A DNA stretch of 64,000 nucleotides from contig JARVLF010000013.1 in NCBI GenBank assembly GCA_030849465.1, positions 868,001 through 932,000 of the forward strand, given 5' to 3'. The position numbers and the translations under genes were made by a program. The notes under the pieces were generated by a model. That model had not been told where the DNA came from and ran no database searches. It worked only from the letters and a program-made list of their open reading frames with translations. This document shows positions 52,645-63,975 of the stretch, in pieces (the stretch's first letter is position 1; each line of letters opens with the position of its first letter). This stretch comes from Moesziomyces globuligerus (taxonomy: Eukaryota; Basidiomycota; Ustilaginomycetes; Ustilaginales; Ustilaginaceae).

Positions 52645-54027
52645 TCAGAGGCCTGTTCCAGCAAGGACGTCGGCTAGGGGCCAGACACGATGCGGTCCTA
52701 CCCGTGCGTCCTTGAGCGGTGTTGCGGGGAGTGCGAATCCAAAGCGCGCTGCGAGCGGGTCGGCATGCACGCTGCGCGTAGAGAGGAGGCCCTGGTCAGC
52801 GAGATAGTCGGTCAGTGACGCGACGCCGCTGAGCGAGTTAAAGTAGATGGCCTCTTGACGGCTGTGGAACGACGACTCGAGCATGTACGCCAGATGGCGG
52901 TGGATCAGCGCCGTGTGGAGCCCCCACGACGTAGCCAGGGAGTGGAACAGATCCACCGCCTCGTTTGGTGTATGGTCGTACCCCGCAAACAGCGCCGGAT
53001 TGGCCAGCAGGCCTCTTGCGCTCATGGCGCCTTTGCAGCCTGTATGGCTTCGATGCTGAATCGCATCGTCGAGCGTCCACACATCGCCATTCGCCACACA
53101 CGGCACCAGACCACCGCTTCCTCCATCCGCGAACTGCGCCGCCGCTCCGCCGCGCGACCCCCAGGCGGTCCGGAATCCGCAGGCGTTGGCCGATTCCACG
53201 GCGAACCTGATCGCGTCCAGGTCGACCGGATGCCCCGCGGACGACTGCCAGCGCGTGCGGCCGTGGATCTGCAGCACGGACGCACCGGCATGCAGCGCAT
53301 TGCGCACCAGCGCATCCGTCAGACTCAGGTCCGGATCGACGCGGATCTTGACGCTGACGCAAAAGTCTTCGCCCATGCGCGCCTTGACCGCGCGCACCAT
53401 ATCGCGCACCGTCTCGGGCTGGCGCAGCAGGTACGAGCCGAGCTCCTCCTCATATGCCCATGGCTGCGGGCAGCCGCAGTTGAGATCGACGCCGTCGACA
53501 AAGCGTCCAATGAGCTCGGAGGCGTCGGCGAACGCTCCTGGCTCGCTCGAGGCGAACTGAGCCACGAGAGCACCTCGTACCCGTACGCTCTGCTTCCCGC
53601 GCCGTTCGACCCGCCCTGCCTCTTCCCTCCCCGCTTCCCCCACTGTCTCGTCTTGGGATTTATTCTTGCCCTTGATGTCGGACAGTCGACGCTGCGCACT
53701 GTCGGAAGCCTCGGCTACGCCCGGGAGAAGCGAATACGTGCCGCGCTCGTATTGGTTGGTGGAGAACTCCGAGTTGCGCGCCGCCTCGGTGCGGCTGAAC
53801 TCGCGCGCGAGGATCATGGGTGTCGTCGTGATATGCGTATCGTAGCGTGATACGAGGGTGCGGAAGGCCAGCTTCGAATAGCGCACCATGGGCGCACACA
53901 CGTTGAGCCCGTGGAACGCATCGAGGAGGAGGTGCGGCGGAAGCTGCACTGCCTCCGCATCGTAGCCCGAGCAGCCTTCCTGTACGTCGGCGCTATCCGA
54001 ATTGCTGATGCCGTTGACGCCTGGCAT
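52645..54027 (-). CDS. DUS4: tRNA-dihydrouridine synthase, DUS4 type
   Basis: FMN enzyme reducing uridines 20a/20b in the tRNA D loop. It is one exon with 460 aa from the first in-frame ATG (MPGVNGISNSD). Motifs in order: NVCAPMVRYSKLAFRTLV; TPMILAREFSRTEAARNSEFSTN; DGVDLNCGCPQPWA, with catalytic C186; SVLQIHGRTRWQSS; PCVANGDVW; and AMSARGLLANPALFAGYDHTPN. MILAREF, the STN and the ARGLL(A/S)NPALFAGY string match Dus4 rather than Dus1-3. Compared with yeast Dus4 there is an insertion of about 60 residues of charged low complexity (about 108-165, including SDIKGKNKSQDETVGEAG) between the STN motif and the strand ALVAQF. It is convergent with ASF1. Confidence 0.94.
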   Translation of the reverse strand: MPGVNGISNSDSADVQEGCSGYDAEAVQLPPHLLLDAFHGLNVCAPMVRYSKLAFRTLVSRYDTHITTTPMILAREFSRTEAARNSEFSTNQYERGTYSLLPGVAEASDSAQRRLSDIKGKNKSQDETVGEAGREEAGRVERRGKQSVRVRGALVAQFASSEPGAFADASELIGRFVDGVDLNCGCPQPWAYEEELGSYLLRQPETVRDMVRAVKARMGEDFCVSVKIRVDPDLSLTDALVRNALHAGASVLQIHGRTRWQSSAGHPVDLDAIRFAVESANACGFRTAWGSRGGAAAQFADGGSGGLVPCVANGDVWTLDDAIQHRSHTGCKGAMSARGLLANPALFAGYDHTPNEAVDLFHSLATSWGLHTALIHRHLAYMLESSFHSRQEAIYFNSLSGVASLTDYLADQGLLSTRSVHADPLAARFGFALPATPLKDARVGPHRVWPLADVLAGTGL

Positions 54028-57000
54028 GACTGTGTTCGCGACTACTCGCTTGGTCACCCGGCCTTGGTGGGCTTCGTTCGTCGTAAACACTGCAGGAAGT
54101 CCTTGCCACGCAGAGGAAGAAAGGATGGCGGCGAGCAAAATCTCGAACCACCAGTGCCGAGTTCCGAATCTCAGCCCGATGTCCCGATCTTAAAATGGTT
54201 GGTGCGCTCCACCGCCTTAACATGAAGAAGGGCAAAAAAAGTTCAGGAGGTCTTGACGTCGCCGGGTTTGGCGGGAAGGTGCCGCAGATGACACTACGTT
54301 GCCGCCACTACCGTTGGAGCACGACGGAGTCCCGCGCTTCTTCGATGGCAGTCGTCAGGCGTGCGAGGATCGAGTCGCACACCCAGTTGCTAAGCATCTT
54401 CCCTGCCAGCATCTAGACCAGGCCGACTGCTGAGCACTGCTGCTCGGTCGATCTCCCTCGGCTCCACAGGCGATAACGGGGACGGTATGGGTCGCTGGCA
54501 AACGGGCCCGCACGGGAGTGTGCGAATGGGACGCCACGTGGAAGCCTCGTTGACCTCGTCGACGTGATCGCAGCCGTGCCCATGCCGGTCAAGGTGGTGT
54601 GACCCTCGGGAGCGGGGTTCTAAACCGAGTCGCAGCTTTGACGGGAGTCGGGTACCGCGGATGAGGTGGTAACCCATGCTCCAAGCGCGCGCACTGCCCC
54701 AACACTGACTCCAAGATGTCGACGAACATGGATGATGCTGTGCATGCCAGGCTGATGCCAGGCTGGTGAGCTCACAGGCTCGCCCGGCTTTTGGTTGGTC
54801 GTTGGCGAGCCGAGGTCTCAGATATCGTTCAGGGTTCATGGTGACGCGCTCATGCGCGTGGTCGACCCCGAAAAAGGACAGTGCGAGCAGAGATAGGGCC
54901 AAGAAACGGTATGGTAAGATGAGCTGGTCGAGGCGTAAGCGAGACCCTTGCCTGGACTCGCAGTCCATCAGTGGCCAATGCTAGCGCCTTTGCTGGCTGC
55001 ATGAACGCAACGTGTGCTTGGTCAGGGCCCTGATCGATGACGCCACAGCCACTTTACACCTGTAATCGAGCTTGACGGGAGATCTGGTATGATCCCAGTA
55101 CGATACCTCTGTGTCAATCATCTCGTCCATGGCAGAGCCTGTTGTATCGTATTGGCTGGTGGAGGCGCGACAAAGGCGCCAAGATTCCCACGAGCATGTC
55201 GACGACGGCTGGTGTTGCCAAGGGCATGGCGGCCGAGGGCCAACTTTGAGTCAGTTGGCACGTTTGGAGCTCAGCTTGAGCCCCGCTGGCTCTTGTATTG
55301 ACACGCGCATAAATGTCTCTGCTTTGGCTCAGCAAGCCATGGCCAAGGGTACACTGCCGAAAAATGTCGGAGGCAGTCCGACAAAATAAAGCATGCCCAA
55401 GAAAAAGAGTGGAAAAAAATGGGTGGGAAAATCAGATGGTCCAGATTGCAGCTTTTTGGCTCAAACGCACCCCAGCACCATTGTGATTGTTCTCAGTCGT
55501 CGGAAATTGGTGACGGGCATTCCCGTGATACCTGAAAGATGAGGTGCGATATCGATCGATCAGAGTCTCACATATGCGCCTGAAAAGGGGGGAGACGAGG
55601 AGTTGGACGAAGCCATGATGCGTTCGGAAATGCGCAACTCGAGGAGCACGGTGAGGCGAAAGCGCGGGGAGGGGGGGGGAAGGTCGATAGGGGAGCCTCG
55701 GAAGTATGGCTGGAAATGCAGCTGCGCAGAACATGTGCTGCTCAAGTGCATGTGTAGCCGGTGGTGCATGCCATGGGCGTCGGAGCTTAAACGCGCGCTT
55801 GCATCTTGCCCCAAAATCAGCTCACAGCCGAAAAGCGGAAAAGCTGCGAATTTGGCAGCGTCGATCACAATCCTCCACCAGCCAAGAGCGCGGCGGTCTA
55901 GACCGGAGTCCATGCGTCGCTCCGAGAACCATCCGAAAGCCAGCTCGCATTCCGCTCTTTTCATGCACCACCGTTGCACATTCAACTCGTAGCGCGGCTC
56001 CCACATCGCATTCCCATCGTCTACCTCGGTCTAGCCATCACGACGATGCGCTCGGGCCTCCGATCTCCCCGAGCCGCTTGAGTCTCGATCAAAGTCGCAT
56101 CTACAGCTGCAAGCGCACAGACGTCAAGCTCTTCACGCCTAGGTGGACGCGCTGCACGAGCAGGTGCATTCCGCCCCTGTGTTGCGCAGTCGGAAGGTGG
56201 CCGAGTCTGTCCCCAGGAGCTTATAGGCTTCGAGGAGGTCCCGAATGAAGTTCGGCCAGACGCGTCGGTGCTGCGCCGAAGCGTCTGTCGGCAGAAGCCT
56301 CGCATCGAGCGGAAATTTCTCCGGGGCTGCGGGGAGGATCACATCACAGGGTTGGCTCAGTGCGGACTAGGAGCAAGCCAACTCGCATGAGTGCTGGCTC
56401 AATGCAAGTCGAAGCTGCCTGGAACTCCCTCGGGAGTTCGTCTGGTTCGAATGGGAGCGGTTTGGACGTAGTAGCCGCGGTACAGTACAGCGTGCATGGG
56501 AAAAGCTCGAGCGCCGTGTCGGAGCGTTCTGCACTCTGGTGCACCTAGCGTTCGGGAGACGGCCAACGGGCCTCCTTCATCTCCGCTTTTTGTCCGCGAC
56601 TTTGCCCCGCTGGCAGCTGGCCTCCCCGAGATCGTTGCTCCGGAGTCCGCACAGTCACACGAAAGCCCCGCACCGAGGTGTCATGCTGTTCGGTGGTCTT
56701 TTGTGAACGTGAGGAGCGATCTCCTCTTCCCATCACCATCTTGTTCTGGGCGTATTTACAAGATGAACACCCATGTTCCCCGTGCGTTCCCTGTCGTATT
56801 AAATTGTGCAGGGAAAAACATTTTAGGCTATTCTACTGCAAGCCGCTGTTCATCGTCTGCGTCTCGCATGCCTGTTCTTGGCCCAAATACGCGCGACGGT
56901 CTGGACCGTGTTCGATCAAGCCGCCAGCGAGCGACCCTGATCCTCCTCAATGCAGAGCTTTGTCACCTGATCGACGGTGGCGGTGTGGCCATGATCGAGG

Positions 57001-57490
57001 GACCTGGCTCAAGATGGCTCCTGACAAAGCGACCATTGCTCTCCACGATCGGATCTTGCGCTCACGATTGCGCTTTGCCATGTACCAAAGCTTGGCGTGG
57101 GCTTCTTGGAGTGAGTGTACCTCATGTGGACCGAGAGCCCTGACGCCAGAGCAAACAAAGACGTCGCTGGTTTTTAACTGGTCAGCAGATCGAAAGGGTA
57201 GCACCCGATGGCTTCTGCCTCTTCGACACAATTATGCCTTCCAGCTGGAAGGGTTTGAGTCAGACCAACTGGAGAGGCATGGTTCCTTCCACCTTGTGAC
57301 AGATCAGCCCACTGCAGGTTGTTCTGTTGATTGGTGGTTCAATGCAAAGGGGAGTCGCTCGGTGGGGTGGTTAGCTCTGCCAGGTCGGAGCTGCAGCTGA
57401 GCTTCATGCGTGCCTGAGCAGCGTCGAGGTCGGATCGGAACGTGAGTCATGTGCGCCTTTGGCTTTCAGCGCGCGCTCTTTTTCTTCAAT

Positions 57491-57530
57491 CCTCGACGCG
57501 CTTCGACGCGCTGCCACGCGCTGCCACCAC
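57491..57530. repeat. Degenerate 10-bp tandem repeat
   Basis: Four successive 10-mers of the type CTTCGACGCG/CTGCCACGCG (2-4 mismatches between units) in the gene-poor region. Confidence 0.7.
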
Positions 57531-59221
57531 GACTCGTCTGCTGAAGATCGGCCAGTCCCGGATGAGCAAAGCATCCATCGGAGCCTGCCGTACGTACCCG
57601 ACGCCACACGGCCAAGCTGCATGGGCGCTGGACCGGATCGAGCCTTGGAATCCCATGCAAGTCGCAATGTCGGGGCTAACCCCGCACGCTGACATGAGGG
57701 GCTACCCGCTCGTACGATCACGCAGGGGAATACGGTTCAAAAGCCGATGATGAGCAGTGATCTGGCACGTCCATCCTGCGCTACGGTCTCACCGGGCGTC
57801 GATGCAAGAAAAAAGGGGCGGGGTATGAGCTCAGGGCGGCACGTTACGATGTGCTGCAGACGATAAGAGACATGATTTCGAAGTCAGTGGATGCCAGTCT
57901 GGGGGACAGCCATCTGCAGGTCTCAGCGCAGGCGGCTATCACCACCACCACCACCCTCACCTCCACCCACGCGGCTCGGCTAGGCGGCGAGTCGCACTTC
58001 GCCTAGAGTGCGACAGCTGCAAGAGCTCGGCTAAGGTCGAGCGAGTGAAAACGATTTGCAACTCGACATTTTTTCTGTTTTCAACTCAGGGCGGTAAGCC
58101 ACGCACGCTGCAGCACTCAAGGTAAAGCTAGCTTGCCCGACATCGCCGCCAGCGAAGCGCTAGCGCCGGTCTCCCGTCTCGAGTCTCAAGCCACGCTCCC
58201 TCCAAGAGCGACGGAGGAGATCGGGAATCAGCGCCATGGATTCATCGCTGCAGTCGGTTCTCCGTGCATCCCTCCTATTCCCAATACGGGTTCCCGACAC
58301 CACGTCTGCACGCCCAACGGCTCTGCCGCAGCTACCCCATCGGGAGTTTAGGATCAGGTTCGGCCTCGCTTTCGGTTTCGGGTTCTCGCTTACGTCGCTC
58401 CTCCTGACGGATGCCAACGTCGAAGGCCTAGGATCGACGTGCGAAGACTCGATACGCGAGGGTCCGAACACGGCGGCGCTCGGCCTTGTTGACCGGCCCG
58501 TCTGTACTCATTCGTCCTCAGCACGCAATAAACGGTCCAGAACGATTCGCCGAGGTGAGAAGCGACAGCTTGAGTCGCAGTATGTCGATCGACGTTGAGT
58601 CAGTGTGATGGCATGCATGGCTTCGCTCGACTCACAGCCATGCCGAGTCGGGGTGATGTCGTGTGTTTGGAATCGCAAGCTTCATCCGTGCTGCACACAG
58701 AGACACACGTTGGTTCACAGGCATGCAGCAACTGGAAGGCGCTGGGAACAAGAACGATCTCGAGCCAAAGTAAGCGCTGGTCAAGGTCAGCTGAAAATAT
58801 TGCTGTGAGGATCGCTGCGAATAGCCACAAGAGGAGCAGCAGAGGTGCGGTGCAGTGGGTCTCAGCCGGATATGCCGACTCTGGTGGCAGCTGACAGTTG
58901 GCACTCTAATTGTCAAAAAAAAGAGCGCGGGCCCAGATTTCCTTTTCGAGACAAAGCAGCTGTGCTTAGCGAGCGCAGTCAGTGAGTGCGGGTACCAGTG
59001 TCCAGATTTTCGTGTCCATTCACAGCGCAATCAACTCCGCTGCCAAGCCTACAGTACAGTATGCCTGGGTGGAGAGAACGCGGGTCTGGATTTTGTTCCA
59101 CTCGCTCGCTCGGCTAGCTCGGCGCCCGCAGCTGCCCAGCCAGCTCTTGGCTCCTTTATCGGCTCCCATCCGATTGTCCATTGCGCAATACAACATTGGC
59201 GGTGCGTCGCAAGCCCAGCAG

Positions 59222-59248
59222 CTGCACTCTCTGCACTCTCTGCACTCT
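59222..59248. repeat. Three perfect tandem copies of CTGCACTCT
   Basis: 27 bp, three identical 9-mers, about 1.5 kb upstream of the Zn2Cys6 factor. Confidence 0.9.
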
Positions 59249-59828
59249 CACCCGGCTCGAGAGTCGACCTGCAGCGCACGGTGAGCAGCAGTAGCTGCAT
59301 CCCTGCATCCACCTGAGACTCGTGGCTGAGCAGCAGCCGCCGTCGTGCATTCGCTATGCTACGCTTTCAGATGTCGCGCGGCAGCCAACAGCTTCCCTGC
59401 AGAACTGCCCACGGGGCCGATAGCATTCCACAGCACCATTCCGCCTTGCCACGTTCCACTGACAGCGCGCATCTGCACCAACCCAACATGCGCCCATGTC
59501 ACCATCTCACAGTATCAAAGCACCACACTCTGTGGGAAGCGCGCTGTTGGTGGCTCCCGGACCTTTTTCAATCCATGATTTTTCTTTCTGGACATCGAAG
59601 CCTCCCTTTTCGTCTGCACGATGGGGCCTCGGCCACCTGTTCCCAAAATAAGGCTTGTGGCGCGCAAGATGCGGCCGAAGGCACGGCAGTACTCAGTACC
59701 CGGTCGGACAGCCTGGAGACAAAGGCAGGCGAGGATCATCAAAGCTGAGACGCGCGCGAGCCCCGAAGTGCGGAAAAATAGACATTTAATTTAATGCCGC
59801 AAGTCGTTGGCATGTCGGACCGCGGCTT

Positions 59829-59852
59829 GGCTTTGGCTTTGGCTTTGGCTTT
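59829..59852. repeat. Four tandem copies of GGCTTT
   Basis: Perfect hexamer array of 24 bp, with partial units on both sides. Confidence 0.9.
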
Positions 59853-60633
59853 GGCTGCTGGGTGGAAAGAGACACAAGCAATTCACTGCCGCACGGCGAG
59901 AGCGGCAACACCTCTGTCTGATCGAGTGTACCACCCCTGCGTCGGTGGGCACGAGACTCGCTTGGGAACGCTTGATACTCCGCCATGCTCGTCACTCCTC
60001 ACGTCGAGCCCCTCTGACCGACCCTGTTTGGCACTCAGCGTGCCTTTTGACATCCCAGGACCGGAGCAAGATACTTGGGTGCGCCCTCGCCTCCTCCCCG
60101 TCTGCATCCCTAGCCGCCCATACGCATCTGCACCGTCGCTCTCCCTTGCCGAGCACCTTCCTGCACCGCCATTTTTGGGTGCCCGTTCTGGCCTCCTCCT
60201 CATCCTCGCTGGCTGGCGGCTGAGCGCCGCTGGGTGGGCGTGTTTTCTCCTGACTCCGTCGCCTCGTGTGCTTGTCGTCCCTGCATCCGCTGGGCGCCGC
60301 AAGACTGTCGTGCTGCCTTTCATGCATCACACCCAGCGTGCTTCTGTGCAACGCAATTCTCCGCCATGCCCCTCCTCCTCCTACGCCTCCTCCCAGCGCA
60401 GCGGTTCATGGCTCCCCACCGTGTGTACTTAAAGAGGGCCCCCCAACCGTGACCTGACTTCCATCGTCTCCGCATCGAACTCCCTTCGTCCCTTCCCCAC
60501 GTCGACCTGTCCCTCCTCTGCCTTGCTCAGCCCAGGCTCATCCACGCCCTACCTGCGCTCCCGTCGATCTGCCTGACCATCTCTGTCACGCTCGCCATCG
60601 ACCAACTCTCCCCGACTCCGATCTACTCTCCGG

Positions 60634-60675
60634 ATGCTACCCGAGCACAGCAGAACTATCGCTCGTATACGGTGA
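60634..60675 (+). promoter_or_regulatory. Upstream ORF before the Zn2Cys6 factor
   Basis: ATG at 60634 opens a 13-codon frame (MLPEHSRTIARIR) that stops at 60675, 39 nt before the main ATG. A TTAAAG TATA-like element at about 60429 and the C/T-rich tract downstream suggest transcription starts before it, so it would be in the leader. Its effect on translation is inferred. Confidence 0.5.
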
Positions 60676-60714
60676 CCGCGACTCCAACTCAATCAACATC
60701 TGCACTGCACTAAC

Positions 60715-62128
60715 ATGTCGTCGCTTCCGACTCAGCACGGCTGGATGGGCGAGACGTTCAACTATGCCTACGACCACTCGCAGCTCGCGACACGCGACGT
60801 GTACGGCGCTTCGACCTCGCAGCCCCAGACGCACTCGCGTGCCGTCTCGCGCCCGCGCGTCAACATGGCGTGCAAACACTGCCGTCAGAGGTGAGTAGCG
60901 AGCCGCTCGCACGCGCGTCGCCACGGATGGCAGGATGACTGACGCGATTTTTTTCTTGTTGGCTCTTTTCTCTCTTTTTCCCGGGCCGAGCAGGAAGGTA
61001 CGCTGCGACGGTAAGAAGCCCAAGTGCAGCCTGTGCACGCGTCTCAACCGACCGTGCGACTACGTCAAGGTGACCGAGGAGGAGAACGCGGTGCTGCGCG
61101 ACAAGAAGCGCCGATCCAAGCAGCGCAAGACGGCCGAGCAGGAGGCTGCGCGCGCCAGCCTCTCGAAGCACGATGCTTTCCCGGCCTACCATCCGTACCG
61201 TGGCGCCGTCGCTACCTCGCACACAGGCAGCAGCAGCTTTGGTGCCGATGTGCCGCGCTCGGACGAGCAGAGGATCGGGCTGCATGCTCCGCCGCTTCCC
61301 TCGGTGGGCGCCTCGACGTTCGCCGCCACGCATCCCTACGGCTACGACGGACGGTACCCTTCGACGAGCACGGCGGCGAACGCGCTGTTCGATGTGGGTG
61401 CGGGTCTGACCGGATCGAGGCGAGCGTCGCAGACGACGCTCCTGGGTCCGCGAGCGGCCGGACACGCATACAGCCGCAAGCAGGGCGGAGAATATGTGCG
61501 CAGCGGCGAGCCGAGGCCGCGGGCGTACGATCCGGTGGTGGGAGTCTTGGCCGAAACCTCGTCGTTCGCCGCAGGTCTCGGACTCAACATGATGCACGCA
61601 GGAGCGGGAGGCGTGGGGATCGACAGCCACGAATACGCCGCCTCGGGTCCATCCGCATACGGCTCGTTTCGCGCGCTTGGAAGCGAGTCCGACGCGAACG
61701 ACCGACTGGCGCCACGCTACACCGCCCCGTTTGGACACGAGGCCCCTAGCCCGTATGCACATCAGCCCGTCGACCTCCGCTCCACGCCCGCCCCGTTTGA
61801 ATCCGCCGTAAGCGTCTCGCCTACCATCGCGAGCCCCTGCTTTGCAGGAGGCGTGCCTGCACTCGAACGCGCACCCTCGAGCACTGGCTCGGGCGCCTCG
61901 GCCTCTCCCGCAAGCCACGAAACCGAATTCACCCCAGCCCAGGAACTCGCTTCGCTCTGGTCAGAACCCAGACAGGCTCCCTACGTTGAGGAGCCTTTCC
62001 GAAACCCCTACGACGCCTCGTCGATGTATGCGGACCATCACACTGTCGCCGCCCACGGTCACAACGACTGGGCCGCTCACAAAAAGTGGGACCCCTCCCT
62101 CACGCTCTACGTCCACCCCGCCGTCTGA
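60715..62128 (+). CDS. Zn2Cys6 fungal transcription factor
   Basis: Exons are 60715..60890 and 60994..62128 (phase 2, intron 103 nt, GTGAGT/GCAG), giving 436 aa. The binuclear cluster spans residues about 52-79: ACKHCRQR joined across the intron to KVRCDGKKPKCSLC, then TRLNRPCDY. Spacing is C-x2-C-x6-C-x6-C-x2-C-x6-C. A basic stretch RDKKRRSKQRKTAEQE follows at 90-106 and may extend the DNA contact or form a short coiled coil. The remainder is Ser/Ala/Gly/Tyr/Pro-rich with no fungal_trans middle homology region, so this is a short activator-like member. The target genes are unknown. It is preceded by 6.7 kb without genes, which fits a highly regulated factor. Confidence 0.93.
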
Positions 62129-63175
62129 GCATCCGCTCATCTCGCCCTCTCGCTTGTCATATCCACCTTTGCTTTTGGATCCCTTCTCCTGTCTTAGTCG
62201 TCTAGTCATTGTTAGCATAGTCGCGTCGCTCCGCTTGCAGTTATCCATGTCCTGTTTCCGTTTCCGCCTCCGTCTCGGTCTGCAGTGTGATGTTGATTTG
62301 TGTTGTGATGCTGATGGGATTCTTTACGGGCTGCTAGGAGATTCTTTGTGGAAGGAAGGCGGATGGGATCAGTCACTGGGCGGCTCGACTTGACTGTATG
62401 CGTCGTATTTTTGGCTGCGATTGCATGGGGGAAGGGGCTTGGGGGGGAGGGTGAGTTTGTAAGGGGCATTGAGCTTGTACGGCTGGCGTGCTGGGGAATG
62501 CAAGTGCGCTGCTGGCTTTCAAGCCCTTCTTGCTCTTTTGAAGAGACGGTTGATCCGACGGTGGTGATGGTGTCTGCGTGTATGCGCTTGTGCATCTGGC
62601 GGAGGCGGTGGCTTGGATGGATGCAGATCGACAACTTTCCACCCCCGAGTCTGAAAGATCGAGACTGGTTCGCCGAGTCGGTGGCTTGTAGCTACCAGAT
62701 CTGGATCCGACTGTCTCAGCAGTCCCCAATCCGACCGTCGGAACTTCCACACTGCATCATAACCCCACTGACCTTCCCCCCCATCAACACGAGTTCTTGC
62801 CCTCACTTCCTCGAAGCCTCGAGCAAACCTCCGACCATCCACCACGTTCATCTCGAGCAACCTCGCCAACCCCCCCGAGACTACAACTTCATAGCCATCG
62901 GTCCACACGTGCCCTTATTGCACCAACTTCCCTAGCAGAAGCAGAAGTCTTGCATCGACAAGATCTCTTTCTCTCATCCAATTCTCTCAGATCCTCTCTG
63001 TCGTTCACTCTGTGGATGTCGCTCGGTCCAAGCCACGAATGGGTGTAGGATTGCGATGGGACGCTAAAAGTCAAAGGAGGATAAGAGACGATGCAGGTCG
63101 GTGGGAGCCTGCAGGCAGTGCCGGGCTGCCGACCGCGTTGCATGCTACAGCGCAATGACGTTTTGGAGGAGGAGC
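62129..63175. other. Convergent spacer between the Zn2Cys6 factor and eIF5A
   Basis: 1.05 kb holding two 3' ends. Frames at 62348-62935 and opposite are low-complexity and unsupported. No RNA gene is seen. Confidence 0.5.
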
Positions 63176-63975
63176 TTACTTGCCCTGGGGAGCGTCCTTG
63201 AACGAGAGGCAGTGCTCCTCGCCCATGGCGGAGACGATGGTGACCATGAGGTCCTTGCCGTCGTCGAAGGCGGCCTGGATCTGGTCGCCGAGCTCACCGT
63301 CGGGGACGCGGACGTCGTCCTTGGTGTCACCGTCGTTGGTCATGAGGTTGAGGTAGCCGTCGTCAATGTTGACGAGCTGGAACTCGTTACGGGCGACGTT
63401 GGGGACGTCCATGTTGTGGGTCGAGGGCGAGATGTCCTCGTACTTCTTCGAGGTGAAGATGTCGACGGCGACAAGGTGGACCTTGGCGTGACCGTGCTTG
63501 CCGGTCTTGGAGGTGGACATGTCGACGATCTGCAAAGTGGTCCACAGCCAATGCGAGTTAAGTCAGTTGGACAATTCTCGAGCGGGTGCGGAGTGGTCAC
63601 GAAATGGCGTTACGGAACGAGGCGATGCTGTGCCATGCCATCGCGAGCTCCTTGGCTTGCATCCCTCGCTGGGGCATCCAGATGCAAGGGGAGGAGGCGA
63701 TTGATGCCAACTGCGGTCTCGACGAGGACTCGTGAAGCCGACATCGCTTCCGAGCTTCGAGATGCGAGTGCCGCGGCCCAATTGAGTGGGATGGTTGCAC
63801 CTCGGATCCGATGATTGGTGGGGGAATGCAAGAAGGAACTTACCTTGCACGGGCGGCCCTTGATGACGACGTGACCGTTCTTACGCAGAGCAGAGCACTG
63901 CATAGGGAAGGTCAGCGAGGAGCCGGCATCGGCGGACTCGAAGGTGGCGTTGTGCTGCTCGTCGTCGGAGGCGGA
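63176..63975 (-). CDS. eIF5A: Translation factor eIF5A (5' end outside the window)
   Basis: Hypusinated factor that relieves ribosome stalling and helps termination. Visible exons in transcript order are 63844..63975 and 63176..63529, phase 0, separated by a 314-nt intron. The first visible exon begins after a CATCAG acceptor with [13 protein letters not shown], so the start codon must lie in an exon beyond position 64000. The visible part is 161 aa, nearly the whole protein (about 157-165). The hypusine loop [12 protein letters not shown] is intact, with its modified Lys in TGKHG, preceded by [13 protein letters not shown]. The C-terminal OB domain ends [10 protein letters not shown]. Codon bias is strong. 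Confidence 0.96.

Larger units (their letters stand above)
54028..60714. other. Gene-poor region, 6.7 kb
   Basis: The largest stretch without a recognisable gene. Many frames of 60-240 codons exist on all strands but have scattered composition, no domains, and Cys/Trp/Arg-rich noise. I found no tRNA (B-box-like GGTTC stretches at 54617 and 56443 do not fold as T arms), no snRNA, and no transposon ends. Short repeats are listed separately. The last 250 bp is C/T-rich leader of the Zn2Cys6 gene. It could be a long regulatory region, a lncRNA locus or decayed sequence; the sequence alone does not decide. Confidence 0.55.

Noticed and set aside
54600..54640. B-box-like GGTTCTAAACC
   Set aside because: Wrong base at the invariant purine, and no A box or cloverleaf around it.
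54390..54968. 192-codon frame on the minus strand in the gene-poor region
   Set aside because: No domain, random-like composition, no splice partners and no supporting codon bias.
56350..56465. tRNA-like spacing: TGGCTCAGTGCGG followed 90 nt later by GGTTCGAATGG
   Set aside because: The B box lacks its terminal CC, and the T-arm and acceptor stems do not pair.
56678..57400. 240-codon frame on the + strand in the gene-poor region
   Set aside because: Cys/Arg/Trp-rich noise with no family resemblance; overlapping frames on both strands are equally long.
57747..57860. C-box-like ATGATGA in the gene-poor region
   Set aside because: No CTGA within the normal snoRNA length and no rRNA-complementary guide recognised.
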